Shown: in pieces, positions 34,727 through 43,622 of the stretch
How the letters are laid out: the number at the start of each line of letters is the position of its first letter
Position numbering within the stretch: position 1 is the first letter of the stretch
Source: Gemmatimonadota bacterium
GTDB lineage: Bacteria; Gemmatimonadota; Gemmatimonadetes; Longimicrobiales; Gaopeijiaceae
Assembly (NCBI GenBank): GCA_022823145.1
Contig: JAJDXS010000083.1
Coordinates: forward strand, 62,001-126,000
Reading direction: 5' to 3'
DNA length: 64,000 nt
Program-made: the position numbers and the translations under genes
Notes under the pieces: generated by a model
Told to the model about the DNA's origin: nothing
The model's database searches: none
Seen by the model: the letters and a program-made list of their open reading frames with translations, nothing else

Positions 34727-37075
34727 ATGAAGACGCGCTGGATCGGATGCATTTCAAGCCTTTTGGCAGTGGCGGCGGTCACTCCCGCAAGCGCGCAGGA
34801 TGTGGACTACCATCGCGCGGAGATGCTGCTCGGGTGGCATACGTCGCCCTTGATATCCGGCACACCCGTGACCCCCAACTGGATCAACGATACGGACCGG
34901 TTCTGGTACCGCAACAACACCGGTTCCGGCCACGAGTTCACCTTCGTCGACCCGGCGGCCAATGTGAAGCGCCCGCTCTTCGACCACGCACGGCTGGCGG
35001 CGGCGCTGTCGGTGGCCGCAGACACGAGCTACGTGCCCCGGAAGCTGCCGTTCGACGACTTCGAGTTCGTGGACGGCGACGAGGGGCGGATCGCGTTCGA
35101 AACCGGGGCGCGGCGATTCGAGTGCGATCTGGGCGAATACATGTGCCAGGTGGGCGACACGCTGCCCGACGACACGCCTTTCGTCGAGTCTCCCGACGAG
35201 CGGTGGGAGGCGTTCGTCGTGGACCACAACCTCTACATCCGCCCGGCGGCCGGCGGCGACACCATTCAGCTGACGACGGACGGAGAGGAGTTCAACGGTT
35301 ACGGGCTGGCGTACCCGCGTCCCAACGACATCAGGAACAACCGGGTGCGGCGGCCCGATGTCTACTGGTCGCCGGACTCGCGCAAGGTTCTGGTCCAGCG
35401 AATGGACCAGCGGGACGTGGAACACCATCACTACGTGTCGTACACGCCGCAGCGCACCGTGCACTACTCCCAGCCCTACGCGCTCCCGGGTGACTCGGTC
35501 GTGCCGCTGCCGGCGTTCCACATCCTGGACGTGGGCGAGACCCTGACCGCGGCCGCGGGGGGCGGATCCGACGGCGACGCGCGCCCCCTCCCCGCGGTCG
35601 GCAACATCCGCGTGGTCCTCGAGCCCCGTCCGAACCGGCTCTACCTGGGCGGCTCGCAGGTGGACTCGCTCTGGTCGGCCGACTCGCGCTTCGCCTACAT
35701 GCACTGGGAGACCCGCGCATCGAAGAGCAACCACCTGGCCGAGGTCGACGCGGCCACCGGAGACTTCCGCATCATCGCGGGCGACAGTTCGCGCACCTGG
35801 GTCGAGACCGCACAGCGCAACCCCACCTCGTGGTTCGTCTCGGAGACCACCGACGACGCCTTCTGGTGGTCGGAGCGCGACGGCTGGGCCCACATCTGGC
35901 GCTTCTCGAAGGACGGGACCGTGAAGAACCAGGTCACCAGCGGACCATGGGCAGTCGGGGCGATCTGGCACGTCGACGAAGCGAACCGGCAGCTCTACTT
36001 CACGGCGTATGGCCGCGAGGACGGAATTCCCTACTACGGCCGCCTCTACCGGATCGGCTACGATGGCAGCGGCCTCACCGTGATCGCGGGCGACGTGGGC
36101 AATCATGCGGTCAACGTGTCGCCCAGCGGCCGCTTCGTGGTCGACACCTGGTCCACCATCGGCGACCCGCCGGTGACGGCGCTGCGCAACCTCGCGACCG
36201 GCAACGTCATCCGCACTCTGGAGGAAGCCGACATCTCGCGGCTGGAGGAGGTCGGGTGGCGCGCCCCGGAGGTCTTTTCGGTGAAGGCGCGTGACGGTGT
36301 CACCGACATCTACGGCCTCGTATACTTCCCCGACGACCTCGACGAGTCGGGCAGCTACCCCGTCATCGACCACATCTACCCGGGTCCGCAGGTGGGAAGC
36401 GTGGGCTCGTGGACCTTCAAGTCCGGTGGTGAGGACTTTTCGCTGGCGAAGCTGGGGTTTGTGGTGATTCAGCTCGACCACATGGGCACGCCCCACCGCT
36501 CCAAGGCGTTTCACGACATCTATTACGGGGACTTCAACGACAACGGCCTTCCCGATCACGTCACCGCGATCAAGCAGTTGGCCGCTCGCTACCCCTTCAT
36601 GGATCTCGACAGGGTAGGCATCTACGGGCATTCGGGCGGCGGGTTCGCGTCCACCGACGCCATGGTGCGCTTCCCGGACTTCTTCAAGGTCGCCGTCTCG
36701 GGGGCGGGCAACCACGACAACGCCAGCTACAACATCTACTGGGCCGAGAAGTACCAGGGGCTGCTGGTGGAGGATTCGGCCAGCGGCACCACCAACTTCA
36801 CGGAAGAGGCCAACAAGAGCCACGTCGCCAACCTGAAGGGCAAGCTTCTGCTGATGCACGGCGATATGGACGACAATGTGCACCCCGCGATGACCGTCCA
36901 GCTGATCGACGAACTCACCAAGGCGAACAAGGACTACGACCTGGTGTGGGCGCCGGATCGCGCGCACGGGCTGAACGAGCCGTACTTCATCCGTCAAAGG
37001 TGGGACTACTTCGTCGAACACCTGCTGGGGGCCGAGCCGCCGAAGGAATACGAGATCACGCGCCCTGTGAACTGA
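34727..37075 (+). CDS. Exported DPP-IV-like S9 peptidase
   Basis: A 782-residue protein starting at ATG 34727, with a signal peptide cut near TPASAQD. The propeller spans about 30-530 (VYWSPDSRKVLVQRMD, DDAFWWSERDGWAHIWRF). The catalytic domain has GIYGHSGGGFA with Ser near 637, the acid in HGDMDDNVHP near 716 and His in DRAHGLN near 747. Overall order matches dipeptidyl peptidase IV and related S9B enzymes. The double-Glu motif that binds the peptide N-terminus was not pinned down, so dipeptidase specificity is not certain. It lies upstream of the BlaI/M56 pair, with about 210 bp between. Confidence 0.87.
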   Translation: MKTRWIGCISSLLAVAAVTPASAQDVDYHRAEMLLGWHTSPLISGTPVTPNWINDTDRFWYRNNTGSGHEFTFVDPAANVKRPLFDHARLAAALSVAADTSYVPRKLPFDDFEFVDGDEGRIAFETGARRFECDLGEYMCQVGDTLPDDTPFVESPDERWEAFVVDHNLYIRPAAGGDTIQLTTDGEEFNGYGLAYPRPNDIRNNRVRRPDVYWSPDSRKVLVQRMDQRDVEHHHYVSYTPQRTVHYSQPYALPGDSVVPLPAFHILDVGETLTAAAGGGSDGDARPLPAVGNIRVVLEPRPNRLYLGGSQVDSLWSADSRFAYMHWETRASKSNHLAEVDAATGDFRIIAGDSSRTWVETAQRNPTSWFVSETTDDAFWWSERDGWAHIWRFSKDGTVKNQVTSGPWAVGAIWHVDEANRQLYFTAYGREDGIPYYGRLYRIGYDGSGLTVIAGDVGNHAVNVSPSGRFVVDTWSTIGDPPVTALRNLATGNVIRTLEEADISRLEEVGWRAPEVFSVKARDGVTDIYGLVYFPDDLDESGSYPVIDHIYPGPQVGSVGSWTFKSGGEDFSLAKLGFVVIQLDHMGTPHRSKAFHDIYYGDFNDNGLPDHVTAIKQLAARYPFMDLDRVGIYGHSGGGFASTDAMVRFPDFFKVAVSGAGNHDNASYNIYWAEKYQGLLVEDSASGTTNFTEEANKSHVANLKGKLLLMHGDMDDNVHPAMTVQLIDELTKANKDYDLVWAPDRAHGLNEPYFIRQRWDYFVEHLLGAEPPKEYEITRPVN

Positions 37076-37186
37076 ACATTACATTGTGACAACCATAGTT
37101 TACACACCGCCCCGGCGGCATTCGGGTTGCCGTCGGCCGGTTGTCCTAACGGTTTAGTTGACACGGGAACAAATCGCCCCACTTTC

Positions 37187-37197
37187 TACTAACAGTA
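37187..37197. promoter_or_regulatory. TACT/AGTA dyad upstream of the BlaI-type gene
   Basis: TACT-AAC-AGTA is a perfect short inverted repeat in the AT-rich leader before the repressor gene, about 90 bp upstream of ATG 37286. A TTGACA at 37158-37163 lies just upstream but has no -10 box at the right spacing. It could be an autoregulatory BlaI-family site, though the arms are only 4 bp. Confidence 0.25.
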
Positions 37198-37285
37198 TAG
37201 GAGCTGGGGCGCGGGTGCCCTTCGGCGGTCGGCCGGAAGTCACGCGTTGCGAACCCCGAAGGAGCGGGCCGACGCCCGCAGGGAG

Positions 37286-37669
37286 ATGGCAGTGGAGAGA
37301 GCACTGACCGCGCGGGAGATGGACGTCATGTCCGTGCTGTGGGATCTGGGCTCGGCGACGGTCGCCGAGGTCAACGAGCGGCTGGAGGACGACCTCGCCT
37401 ACAACACCGTCCTGACCATCCTCCGGATCCTGGAGTCGAAGGGGCTTGTGGGCTACACCAAGGACGGCAGGGCCCACCGCTACCATCCCCTCCTCGGACG
37501 TGAGGAGGCCGGGAGGTCCGTGCTAGGCCGCTTGCGCGACAAGGTGTTCTCCGGTTCCGCGGAGCTCCTCGTGGCCCAGCTCGTATCCGATGAACAGCTG
37601 TCACCGGCCGCTGTGCGGAGACTCCGCAAGCTGCTGGACCAGCGCCTCGAGGGGGAGAAGGAACAATGA
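37286..37669 (+). CDS. BlaI/MecI/CopY-family transcriptional repressor
   Basis: A 127-residue winged-helix repressor. ATG 37286 gives the usual family length; TTG 37247 would add 13 charged residues and cannot be excluded. The DNA-binding domain has LTAREMDVMSVLWDLGSATV and the recognition-helix region DDLAYNTVLTILRILESKGL. The following segment DGRAHRYHPLL is typical, and the C-terminal helices mediate dimerisation. It overlaps the M56 protease gene by 4 bp, the standard BlaI-BlaR pairing in which the protease signals repressor removal. Confidence 0.93.
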   Translation: MAVERALTAREMDVMSVLWDLGSATVAEVNERLEDDLAYNTVLTILRILESKGLVGYTKDGRAHRYHPLLGREEAGRSVLGRLRDKVFSGSAELLVAQLVSDEQLSPAAVRRLRKLLDQRLEGEKEQ

Positions 37670-39591
37670 TCGCTGCGTGGATGCTCTGGTCGGTCGGAGC
37701 AGGTCTGATGTTTCTGGTCGCGGGGCTGGCCGCCGAGCGACTGCTCAAGGGGGGCCGCCGCTGGGTGTGGCTTGCCGCCGGGATCGGCACGGTCGCGTTG
37801 CCCGCGATCCGCCTGCTGACGACCTCCCCGCCCACGGCGGGAGGCGCGCCGCCGGCGGTGCCGATTCTGCTGGACCCGCTGGCCGTGACGGTGGCGCGGG
37901 ATTCCGCGCTGCATTCGCTCGACGACCTCCTGCTCCTCGGGTGGGTGGTGCTGTCGGCGATCCTCCTGGTCGGGGCGCTGATCGGTGGCGCGCGCTTCAT
38001 GCGCCGTCGCGCGTCGTGGGAACCGGGTACGCTCCTGGGGCGTGGCGTCCTCTGGTCGCGCGTCACCGGTCCCGCGGTGGTGGGGCTGTTCCGCTCCCTT
38101 GTCGTTCTGCCCAGCTGGGTACGGGGCGCGGGCGCCGAGCGGCAGGCGTTGATCCTCGCCCACGAAGAGGAGCACCTGCGCGCACGCGACGTGCAGCTGC
38201 GATTCGCTTGCGGCGCGCTTCTGCTCGCTTTCCCCTGGAACCCCGCGCTGTGGCTCCAGTACCGCCGCCTGAACCTGGCGATCGAGCTGGACTGCGACCG
38301 CCGCGTGATGAACCGGTTGCCGGAGCATCGCCGCCTCTACGGTGACCTCCTGCTCAGGGTGGGGTCGGGCCACGGCGCCCTCCCCGGTCTCGCGGTCGCG
38401 GCGCTCGCGGAGCAGCCGTCCCTGCTGGAGCGGCGCATCCGACAGCTGCTGAAAAAGGCCCCCGAGGTGAAGATGGCGCAGGCGGCCTTCCTGGTCTTCG
38501 GTGCGCTCGTGGTGGTGGGCGTGGCACTGTCGATCCCGGGGATCACGGGGGAGGGGCCGGCGGGGCTCGACGGGTCGGAAGAGAGTGAAGCAGGCGTGGC
38601 GGATCTGTCGGCTGAGCCAAGGTTCACGCCCTACACGGTTGCGCCGGACCGCATCAACGACGCCGAGATCGTCAGGGCGCTGGAGCGGGAGTATCCGCCG
38701 CTCCTCCGCGACGCCGGCATCGGAGGAACCGTCGTGGTGTGGTTCTTCATCGACGAGCGGGGAGTGGTGAGGAATCAGTTCGTGCAGGAGAGCTCCGGGC
38801 ACCAGGCGCTAGACGAGGCTGCCCTGCGCGTGGCGCCGATCTTCAGGTTCACGCCGGCGCTCAACCGCGACCAGGCCGTGCCGGTGTGGGTGACGTTCCC
38901 GATCACCTTCCGTACCGGGGGCGGCGGTGAAGAAGCGGCCCAGAGCGAGATGGATGCCACGGAGGCCCGGCAACGGGCCGCATTGGAGAGGGCGACGCGT
39001 GTGATCGAGGCGCGCCTCGCCGCCGGCGAAAGCGATGCGGGAGAGGCAGGAGAGGTGGACATTTCGGCGAGCCCGGCGTTCACCCCGTACACGACCGCAC
39101 CCCAACGCACGAACGACCAGGAAGTCGTCAGGGCGTTGGAAAGGGAGTACCCGCCCCTGCTTCGAGACGCCGGGATCGGCGGGACGGTGAACGTCTGGTT
39201 CTTCATCGATGAGGAGGGGGTGGTGAGAAACCAGAGGATTCAGACGAGTTCAGGCCACGGAGCCCTGGACGAGGCTGCACTGCGCGTCGCGCCGGTCGTC
39301 AGGTTCACCCCGGCATTGAACCAGGGTGAAGCCGTGCCTGCGTGGGTGGCGTTCCCGATCACGTTCGGGACCACGCCCGGAGGGGAGGGTACCCGTGGAG
39401 ATGCGGCGGAGCGGGAGGCCAACGCCACCGAGGCCCGAGCGGAGTCTGGTTGGAGACCCGGCTTCCGGTATTCGAGGGAAGATGGCGCCTACGTCCTGAG
39501 GCCGTCACACACGTCGGACCTGAAGTGTTCACTGCCGCGTGACGGGGGAACCGTCCGTTGCCGGGTCGTCGCTGCCGGCCCAGCCGGATAG
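37666..39591 (+). CDS. BlaR-like M56 metalloprotease with two tandem TonB C-terminal domains
   Basis: A 641-residue membrane protein. N-terminal transmembrane helices flank a cytoplasmic zinc protease site HEEEH (166-170) in ILAHEEEHLRARD, the M56 signature. After a later helix near 265-285 the exported part holds two copies of a TonB C-terminal domain, at about 318-415 and 462-565. Both contain REYPPLLRDAGIGGTV and a DEAALRVAP segment. BlaR1 itself has a penicillin-binding sensor there instead. The ligand or partner sensed by TonB-C domains is unknown; outer-membrane TonB-box proteins are candidates. Cotranslated with the repressor. Confidence 0.9.
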   Translation: MIAAWMLWSVGAGLMFLVAGLAAERLLKGGRRWVWLAAGIGTVALPAIRLLTTSPPTAGGAPPAVPILLDPLAVTVARDSALHSLDDLLLLGWVVLSAILLVGALIGGARFMRRRASWEPGTLLGRGVLWSRVTGPAVVGLFRSLVVLPSWVRGAGAERQALILAHEEEHLRARDVQLRFACGALLLAFPWNPALWLQYRRLNLAIELDCDRRVMNRLPEHRRLYGDLLLRVGSGHGALPGLAVAALAEQPSLLERRIRQLLKKAPEVKMAQAAFLVFGALVVVGVALSIPGITGEGPAGLDGSEESEAGVADLSAEPRFTPYTVAPDRINDAEIVRALEREYPPLLRDAGIGGTVVVWFFIDERGVVRNQFVQESSGHQALDEAALRVAPIFRFTPALNRDQAVPVWVTFPITFRTGGGGEEAAQSEMDATEARQRAALERATRVIEARLAAGESDAGEAGEVDISASPAFTPYTTAPQRTNDQEVVRALEREYPPLLRDAGIGGTVNVWFFIDEEGVVRNQRIQTSSGHGALDEAALRVAPVVRFTPALNQGEAVPAWVAFPITFGTTPGGEGTRGDAAEREANATEARAESGWRPGFRYSREDGAYVLRPSHTSDLKCSLPRDGGTVRCRVVAAGPAG

Positions 39592-39673
39592 CCCGAATCC
39601 CGTCCAGGGCCGTGAATGTCGAGGTGCCCGGGCGGCCATTCCGCGATGAAGCGCGGCGGACCATACTTGGTTC

Positions 39674-40735
39674 ATGCCCGCATCGACATCGGCGCTCGCA
39701 GCGCCCCTGACATTTGCGCCCCGGTTCAAGGACTACCTCTGGGGAGGCCGTGAGCTGGAACGCCTGTTCGGCCGCGAGTTGCCCGACGGTGTCGTTGCCG
39801 AGAGCTGGGAGATCTCCGGGCATCCCGCGGGCGTGTCGGTCGTGGACCGGGGCCCGCTGGCCGGCAGGGATCTGCCGGCGCTCGTAGCCGAGTTCGGGAC
39901 GCGGCTGGTTGGCCAGCGAGGCGAGACCGCCGTTGCGCGCGGCGAATTCCCGCTCCTGGTCAAGCTCCTCGACGCGAGTCACGCCCTCTCGGTGCAGGTG
40001 CACCCCGACAACGACTACGCGGCCGCACATGGGCTCGGCGAACCGGGCAAGACCGAGATGTGGTACATCGTGCACGCCGATCCGGGCGCACGAATCGTCC
40101 ACGGGCTCGCCCCCGGGACCGACCGGGCGGCGCTTCGGCGCGCGGTCGCGGAGGGACGGGTGCAGGACTGCCTCAACCGGGTTCGCGTGCGGCCCGGCGA
40201 CTCGATCCTGGTTCCGGCCGGGACCGTGCACGGCATCCTGTCCGGCGTGGTTCTGGTGGAGATTCAGCAGTGTTCCGACACGACCTTCCGGATCCATGAC
40301 TGGAATCGTCTAGGCCCGGACGGGCGGCCTCGGGAACTGCACGCGGAGCGGGCGCTCGACGCGATCCACTTCGGACGGACGGTGCCGGTGCCGGTGGCAC
40401 CAACACTCGCCGGGGCAGAGGACGGAGTGCGACGGGAGGTCATCGCGGACTGCGACCACTTTGTGGTGGAGCGCCTGGACCTGGAGGCGGGGGCCCGCTT
40501 CACCTCCGAGCTGGACGGGGAGACCTTCGAGATCTGGGGGGTGCTGTCGGGCCGGGCGGCAGTGGAGCCGGCCGACGCCCCATCACTCGCGCTGGAGCAG
40601 GCACGGTTCGCGCTGCTGCCGGCAACCATGGGGGCGTTCGAGGTGCGGGCTGAGACCGACACGGTCGCGTTGCGGTCATACCTCCCCGCTCGCAAGTGCC
40701 CCGCCAGGGACTCGAACCCCGAACCTGCCGATTAA
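39674..40735 (+). CDS. manA: Mannose-6-phosphate isomerase class I
   Basis: A 353-residue zinc enzyme interconverting mannose-6-P and fructose-6-P. Seen are the N-terminal FKDYLWGGRELERLFG, metal ligands in QVHPDND (His110) and GKTEMWY (Glu128), and VPAGTVHGILSG with a further His. The last 13 residues (PARDSNPEPAD) are read through the antisense of the tRNA-Lys gene at 40697-40769, and the stop codon is the complement of its anticodon loop. So the natural C-terminus has probably been replaced or extended by the tRNA. Confidence 0.93.
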   Translation: MPASTSALAAPLTFAPRFKDYLWGGRELERLFGRELPDGVVAESWEISGHPAGVSVVDRGPLAGRDLPALVAEFGTRLVGQRGETAVARGEFPLLVKLLDASHALSVQVHPDNDYAAAHGLGEPGKTEMWYIVHADPGARIVHGLAPGTDRAALRRAVAEGRVQDCLNRVRVRPGDSILVPAGTVHGILSGVVLVEIQQCSDTTFRIHDWNRLGPDGRPRELHAERALDAIHFGRTVPVPVAPTLAGAEDGVRREVIADCDHFVVERLDLEAGARFTSELDGETFEIWGVLSGRAAVEPADAPSLALEQARFALLPATMGAFEVRAETDTVALRSYLPARKCPARDSNPEPAD

Positions 40736-40769
40736 GAGTCGGATGCTCTACCAGTTGAGCTAGCAGGGC
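40697..40769 (-). tRNA. tRNA-Lys (anticodon CTT)
   Basis: A 73-nt cloverleaf. The acceptor is GCCCTGC paired with GCGGGGC (one G-U), the D-stem GCTC/GAGC, and the anticodon loop CTCTTAA with CTT. The anticodon stem has one T-C mismatch at its base. The T-arm is CGGGG-TTCGAGT-CCCTG and the discriminator is A. CCA is not encoded. Its 3' half overlaps the end of manA on the other strand. Confidence 0.94.
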
Positions 40770-40815
40770 GAAAAAGGGACTCAATTATACCCGTGTGGTC
40801 CCTGTAGCGACACCC

Positions 40816-41442
40816 TCAGCGGGTGGTGCAACCCGATGATTCCGGGTGGGCCGTCCAGCGGTCGAAGGACTCCCCTCCCCACGGCAGACGGGTGGCCGCA
40901 GCCTCGCCGGGCGCGAGATCCAGGCCATCCGTAGGTCCGAGTTCGGTGCCGTCGGACAGGTGGACTTCGACGCGCACGTTGCAGATCGTCGCCTCGGTGG
41001 TGTTCTCGACCGTACCCGTGAACGCGCCCTGCGTCTCGTCGAACGACAGGGTCAGCCGCATCCCGCGCCGGGTGGCATCCCAGGTCTGCGTACGGCCCAG
41101 GTATTCGCCCGATTCCTCACCCTCTTCGCCGTGCTCACCGGCTTCCCCATGCTCGCCGTGTGCACCTTCACCGTCGTGTTCACCGCCCTCGCGGTGCTCG
41201 CCCCCTTCATTCCCCTCATGCCCCTCACCGTGCTCGCCGGTTCCTTCCGTGCGCCGGGCGGCCGGACTCTCGGCCTCCCGGGCCATGTCCGCGCTGGAGG
41301 CTTCCTGACCGGGAACGGCTTCACGGCTTTCGCCGGGGTTGGAATCGGGCTCGCCTCCGCACCCGTTGGCGGCGAAGAAGGCGAGAATGGCGATGCAGGG
41401 GAGCGCAGCGGATGCGACCGATCTGAAGGACGCGCTTTCCAT
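40816..41442 (-). CDS. Lipoprotein with acidic His/Gly/Glu-rich segment
   Basis: A 208-residue protein with a lipobox (AANGCGG). After a short linker comes a segment of about 45 residues made almost only of Gly, Glu and His in repeats such as GEHGE and GEHGEEGEE. The C-terminal 90 residues form a beta domain (MRLTLSFDETQGAFTGTVEN, EATICNVRVEVHLSDGTE) like the FxLYD domains that follow such signals. The His/acid run suggests binding of zinc, nickel or copper at the cell surface; that is inference. Same strand as the Spy-like gene, about 100 bp downstream of it. Confidence 0.75.
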   Translation of the reverse strand: MESASFRSVASAALPCIAILAFFAANGCGGEPDSNPGESREAVPGQEASSADMAREAESPAARRTEGTGEHGEGHEGNEGGEHREGGEHDGEGAHGEHGEAGEHGEEGEESGEYLGRTQTWDATRRGMRLTLSFDETQGAFTGTVENTTEATICNVRVEVHLSDGTELGPTDGLDLAPGEAAATRLPWGGESFDRWTAHPESSGCTTR

Positions 41443-41539
41443 CGGGAGGACTCCGGTACCAAAGGGAATCGGGGTGTGCGGCCGGGTCGCGGGCCCGGTT
41501 ATGTGGCCCGAGGCCCGCGACCCGGCTCATGTCCCGAAG

Positions 41540-42088
41540 CTATGGCCGGTCCCCGCGGGAACGCGAGGGTCGACGCCCCCGGTCGAACGGCCTTGTGCCC
41601 CTGGGGCCTCGCTGCCGGTCGATGCGGCCACGGTTCGCCGGTCCCCGCTGCCGTGCGATCGCGCGGCGGTTCATGCGCTGAAGCTCCTCGCGCTGGTCCT
41701 CGGTCAGGATCTCGCTGAATCGATCCCGCAGCGACTCGCGAGCGTCCGCGCCGCCCCTCCACTCCTCGGCGAGCGCCTGGCCCAGGGCTTCGGGCTCGCG
41801 AATTCCGGCGGCGATCTCGGAACGGAGCGCCATGAGTGCGGCCGCCCGGGCGGTGCGCTGTTCCAGCAACTCCGTTCGCATGCCTTCCAGCTGCGTCCGC
41901 TGTTCGGCGGTCAATTCGAGTTCGTCCGCCAGGCGGATGGCGCGCTCGACCGGGGCGGCTCCGGCGGCGGCTCGGGCCCGGGAGCCCTGGCGCTGGGCGT
42001 CGAGGCCCGCGGGAGCGACGATGGCCGCGAACAGCATGGCGAGGGCGGCGGCGGCCAGGAGGTTGATCCTTGAGAATCCGGTGTTCAT
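41540..42088 (-). CDS. Spy/CpxP-like periplasmic LTxxQ protein
   Basis: A 182-residue exported protein (signal cut near GLDAQRQ). The mature part is helical with two LTxxQ motifs, LTAEQRTQLEGM and LTEDQREELQRM, the mark of the Spy/CpxP family. These act as small ATP-independent chaperones or metal-stress sensors. The C-terminal 40 residues are a basic Arg/Gly/Pro tail. ATG 42088 has GGGGAAAG upstream, and a TATAGG sits just before that. It is divergent from the persulfide dioxygenase gene. Confidence 0.85.
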   Translation of the reverse strand: MNTGFSRINLLAAAALAMLFAAIVAPAGLDAQRQGSRARAAAGAAPVERAIRLADELELTAEQRTQLEGMRTELLEQRTARAAALMALRSEIAAGIREPEALGQALAEEWRGGADARESLRDRFSEILTEDQREELQRMNRRAIARQRGPANRGRIDRQRGPRGTRPFDRGRRPSRSRGDRP

Positions 42089-42201
42089 TGTTCTTTCCCC
42101 TATACTTTGTTGCGAATTCAGTGCGTCGGTGTGGAGCGCGGTCGGGCTTGTGCGTTCCGTGTCGGTGACAATGGACGGCCCGGTTGCGTTAGGGAGTCAG
42201 G

Positions 42202-43617
42202 ATGTTCTTCAGGCAGATCGTCGATCCGAAGCTGGCACAGCACGCCTACCTGTTGGGCTGTCAGCGCACGCGAGAAGCCATGATCATCGACCCCGAGCGC
42301 GATGTCGACCGCTACGTGGCGATCGCCAGGCGCGAGGGCCTGCGCATCGTCGCGGCCGCCGAGACGCATATTCACGCGGACTTCCTGTCGGGTTGCCTCG
42401 AGCTGGTCGAGCGGTACGGGTGCCGGGCTTATCTCTCGGCCGAGGGCGGCGCCGCATGGCAATACGAATGGGCGAACGGGCGCGAGTCGGTGACGCTGGT
42501 CCGCCACGGTGACCGCTTCGGTGTGGGAGGCGTCGAATTCGAGGTAGTCCACACTCCCGGCCACACGCCCGAGCACATCAGCTTCCTCATCACCGATCGG
42601 GGTGCGGGCGCCACGGAGCCGATGGGCATGGTCTCGGGCGACTTCGTCTTCGTCGGCGACATGGGCCGCCCCGACCTGCTTGAGACCGCGGCGGGCCAGG
42701 CCGGGGCGATGGAGCCTTCCGCCCGTCGGCTGTACGGGTCGGCGCGCGGCGTCTTCGACCTTCCCGACTACCTGCGCATCTGGCCGGGACACGGTGCCGG
42801 AAGCGCCTGCGGAAAGGCACTCGGCGCGATCCCCGACACCACGGCCGGATACGAAAAGCGCTTCAGTCCGGCGCTGGCGGCTGTGCAACAGGGCGAGGAC
42901 GCCTTCGTGGACTACATCCTGGAAGGCCAGCCGGAGCCCCCGCTCTACTTCGGCCGCATGAAGGAGCAGAATCGGCGGGGTCCGGCACTGCTCGGTCCGC
43001 TTCCCAGGCCCCGGGAGCTGTCCGGCGCGGATCTGGAGGAGGTCCACCGCGACCCGATCACGGTGGTGATCGACACCAGAGCCGACCGCATGGGCTACTA
43101 CGCGGGGCACATCCGGGGGTCCATCTATGCGCCGCTCAACAACTCCTTCCCCACCATCGCCGGATGCTACGTGGACCCGGTCTCGGACATGGTGGTGATC
43201 TGCCACCGGGCCGAGGTCGAGAGTGTGGTGCGCGACCTGGTCCGGATCGGACTCGACCGCGTCGCTGGCTGGGCCGCGCCCGAGGCCCTGGTCGAGTTTC
43301 AGGAAGCGGGGGGAGAGCTCGCGAGTATCGAAGTGGTCGACTTCCCGGAGGTGAACCGGCGGCGCAAGGATCCGGGAGTCCAGGTGCTCGATGTGCGGCA
43401 GGCGAGCGAGTTTGCGGCCGCCCGGATCGAGGGCGCACGCAACATCACGCACACGCGGCTCGCGGGCAGACTCGCGGAACTGCCCCGGGGCGACGAACTG
43501 GTCGTCCACTGTCTCAGCGGCGCGCGCGCCTCGGCCGCGGCATCACTGCTGGAACGCGAAGGGTTTCGGGTCACCGCGGTCAACGACCTGTTCCGGCCCG
43601 CATACAGCCGGAGGTGA
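42202..43617 (+). CDS. CstB-like persulfide dioxygenase with two rhodanese domains
   Basis: A 471-residue enzyme. The N-terminal metallo-beta-lactamase fold has ETHIHADFLSG, HTPGHTPEH, SGDFVFVGDMGRPDL and WPGHGAGS, as in ETHE1-type persulfide dioxygenases. Two rhodanese domains follow: at about 275-360 (VIDTRADRMGYYAGHIRGS, with Cys in VVICHRAE) and about 375-468, with the active loop VVHCLSGARAS. This order matches staphylococcal CstB, which oxidises persulfides to thiosulfate. It probably clears sulfide and reactive sulfur in the cytoplasm. The exported rhodanese follows after 5 bp. Confidence 0.9.
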   Translation: MFFRQIVDPKLAQHAYLLGCQRTREAMIIDPERDVDRYVAIARREGLRIVAAAETHIHADFLSGCLELVERYGCRAYLSAEGGAAWQYEWANGRESVTLVRHGDRFGVGGVEFEVVHTPGHTPEHISFLITDRGAGATEPMGMVSGDFVFVGDMGRPDLLETAAGQAGAMEPSARRLYGSARGVFDLPDYLRIWPGHGAGSACGKALGAIPDTTAGYEKRFSPALAAVQQGEDAFVDYILEGQPEPPLYFGRMKEQNRRGPALLGPLPRPRELSGADLEEVHRDPITVVIDTRADRMGYYAGHIRGSIYAPLNNSFPTIAGCYVDPVSDMVVICHRAEVESVVRDLVRIGLDRVAGWAAPEALVEFQEAGGELASIEVVDFPEVNRRRKDPGVQVLDVRQASEFAAARIEGARNITHTRLAGRLAELPRGDELVVHCLSGARASAAASLLEREGFRVTAVNDLFRPAYSRR

Positions 43618-43622
43618 ATGCC

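Noticed and set aside
40697..40769. tRNA-Lys(CTT) as an integration site with a genomic island beside it
   Set aside because: No integrase and no second copy of the tRNA 3' end were seen; the neighbours look like core genes.
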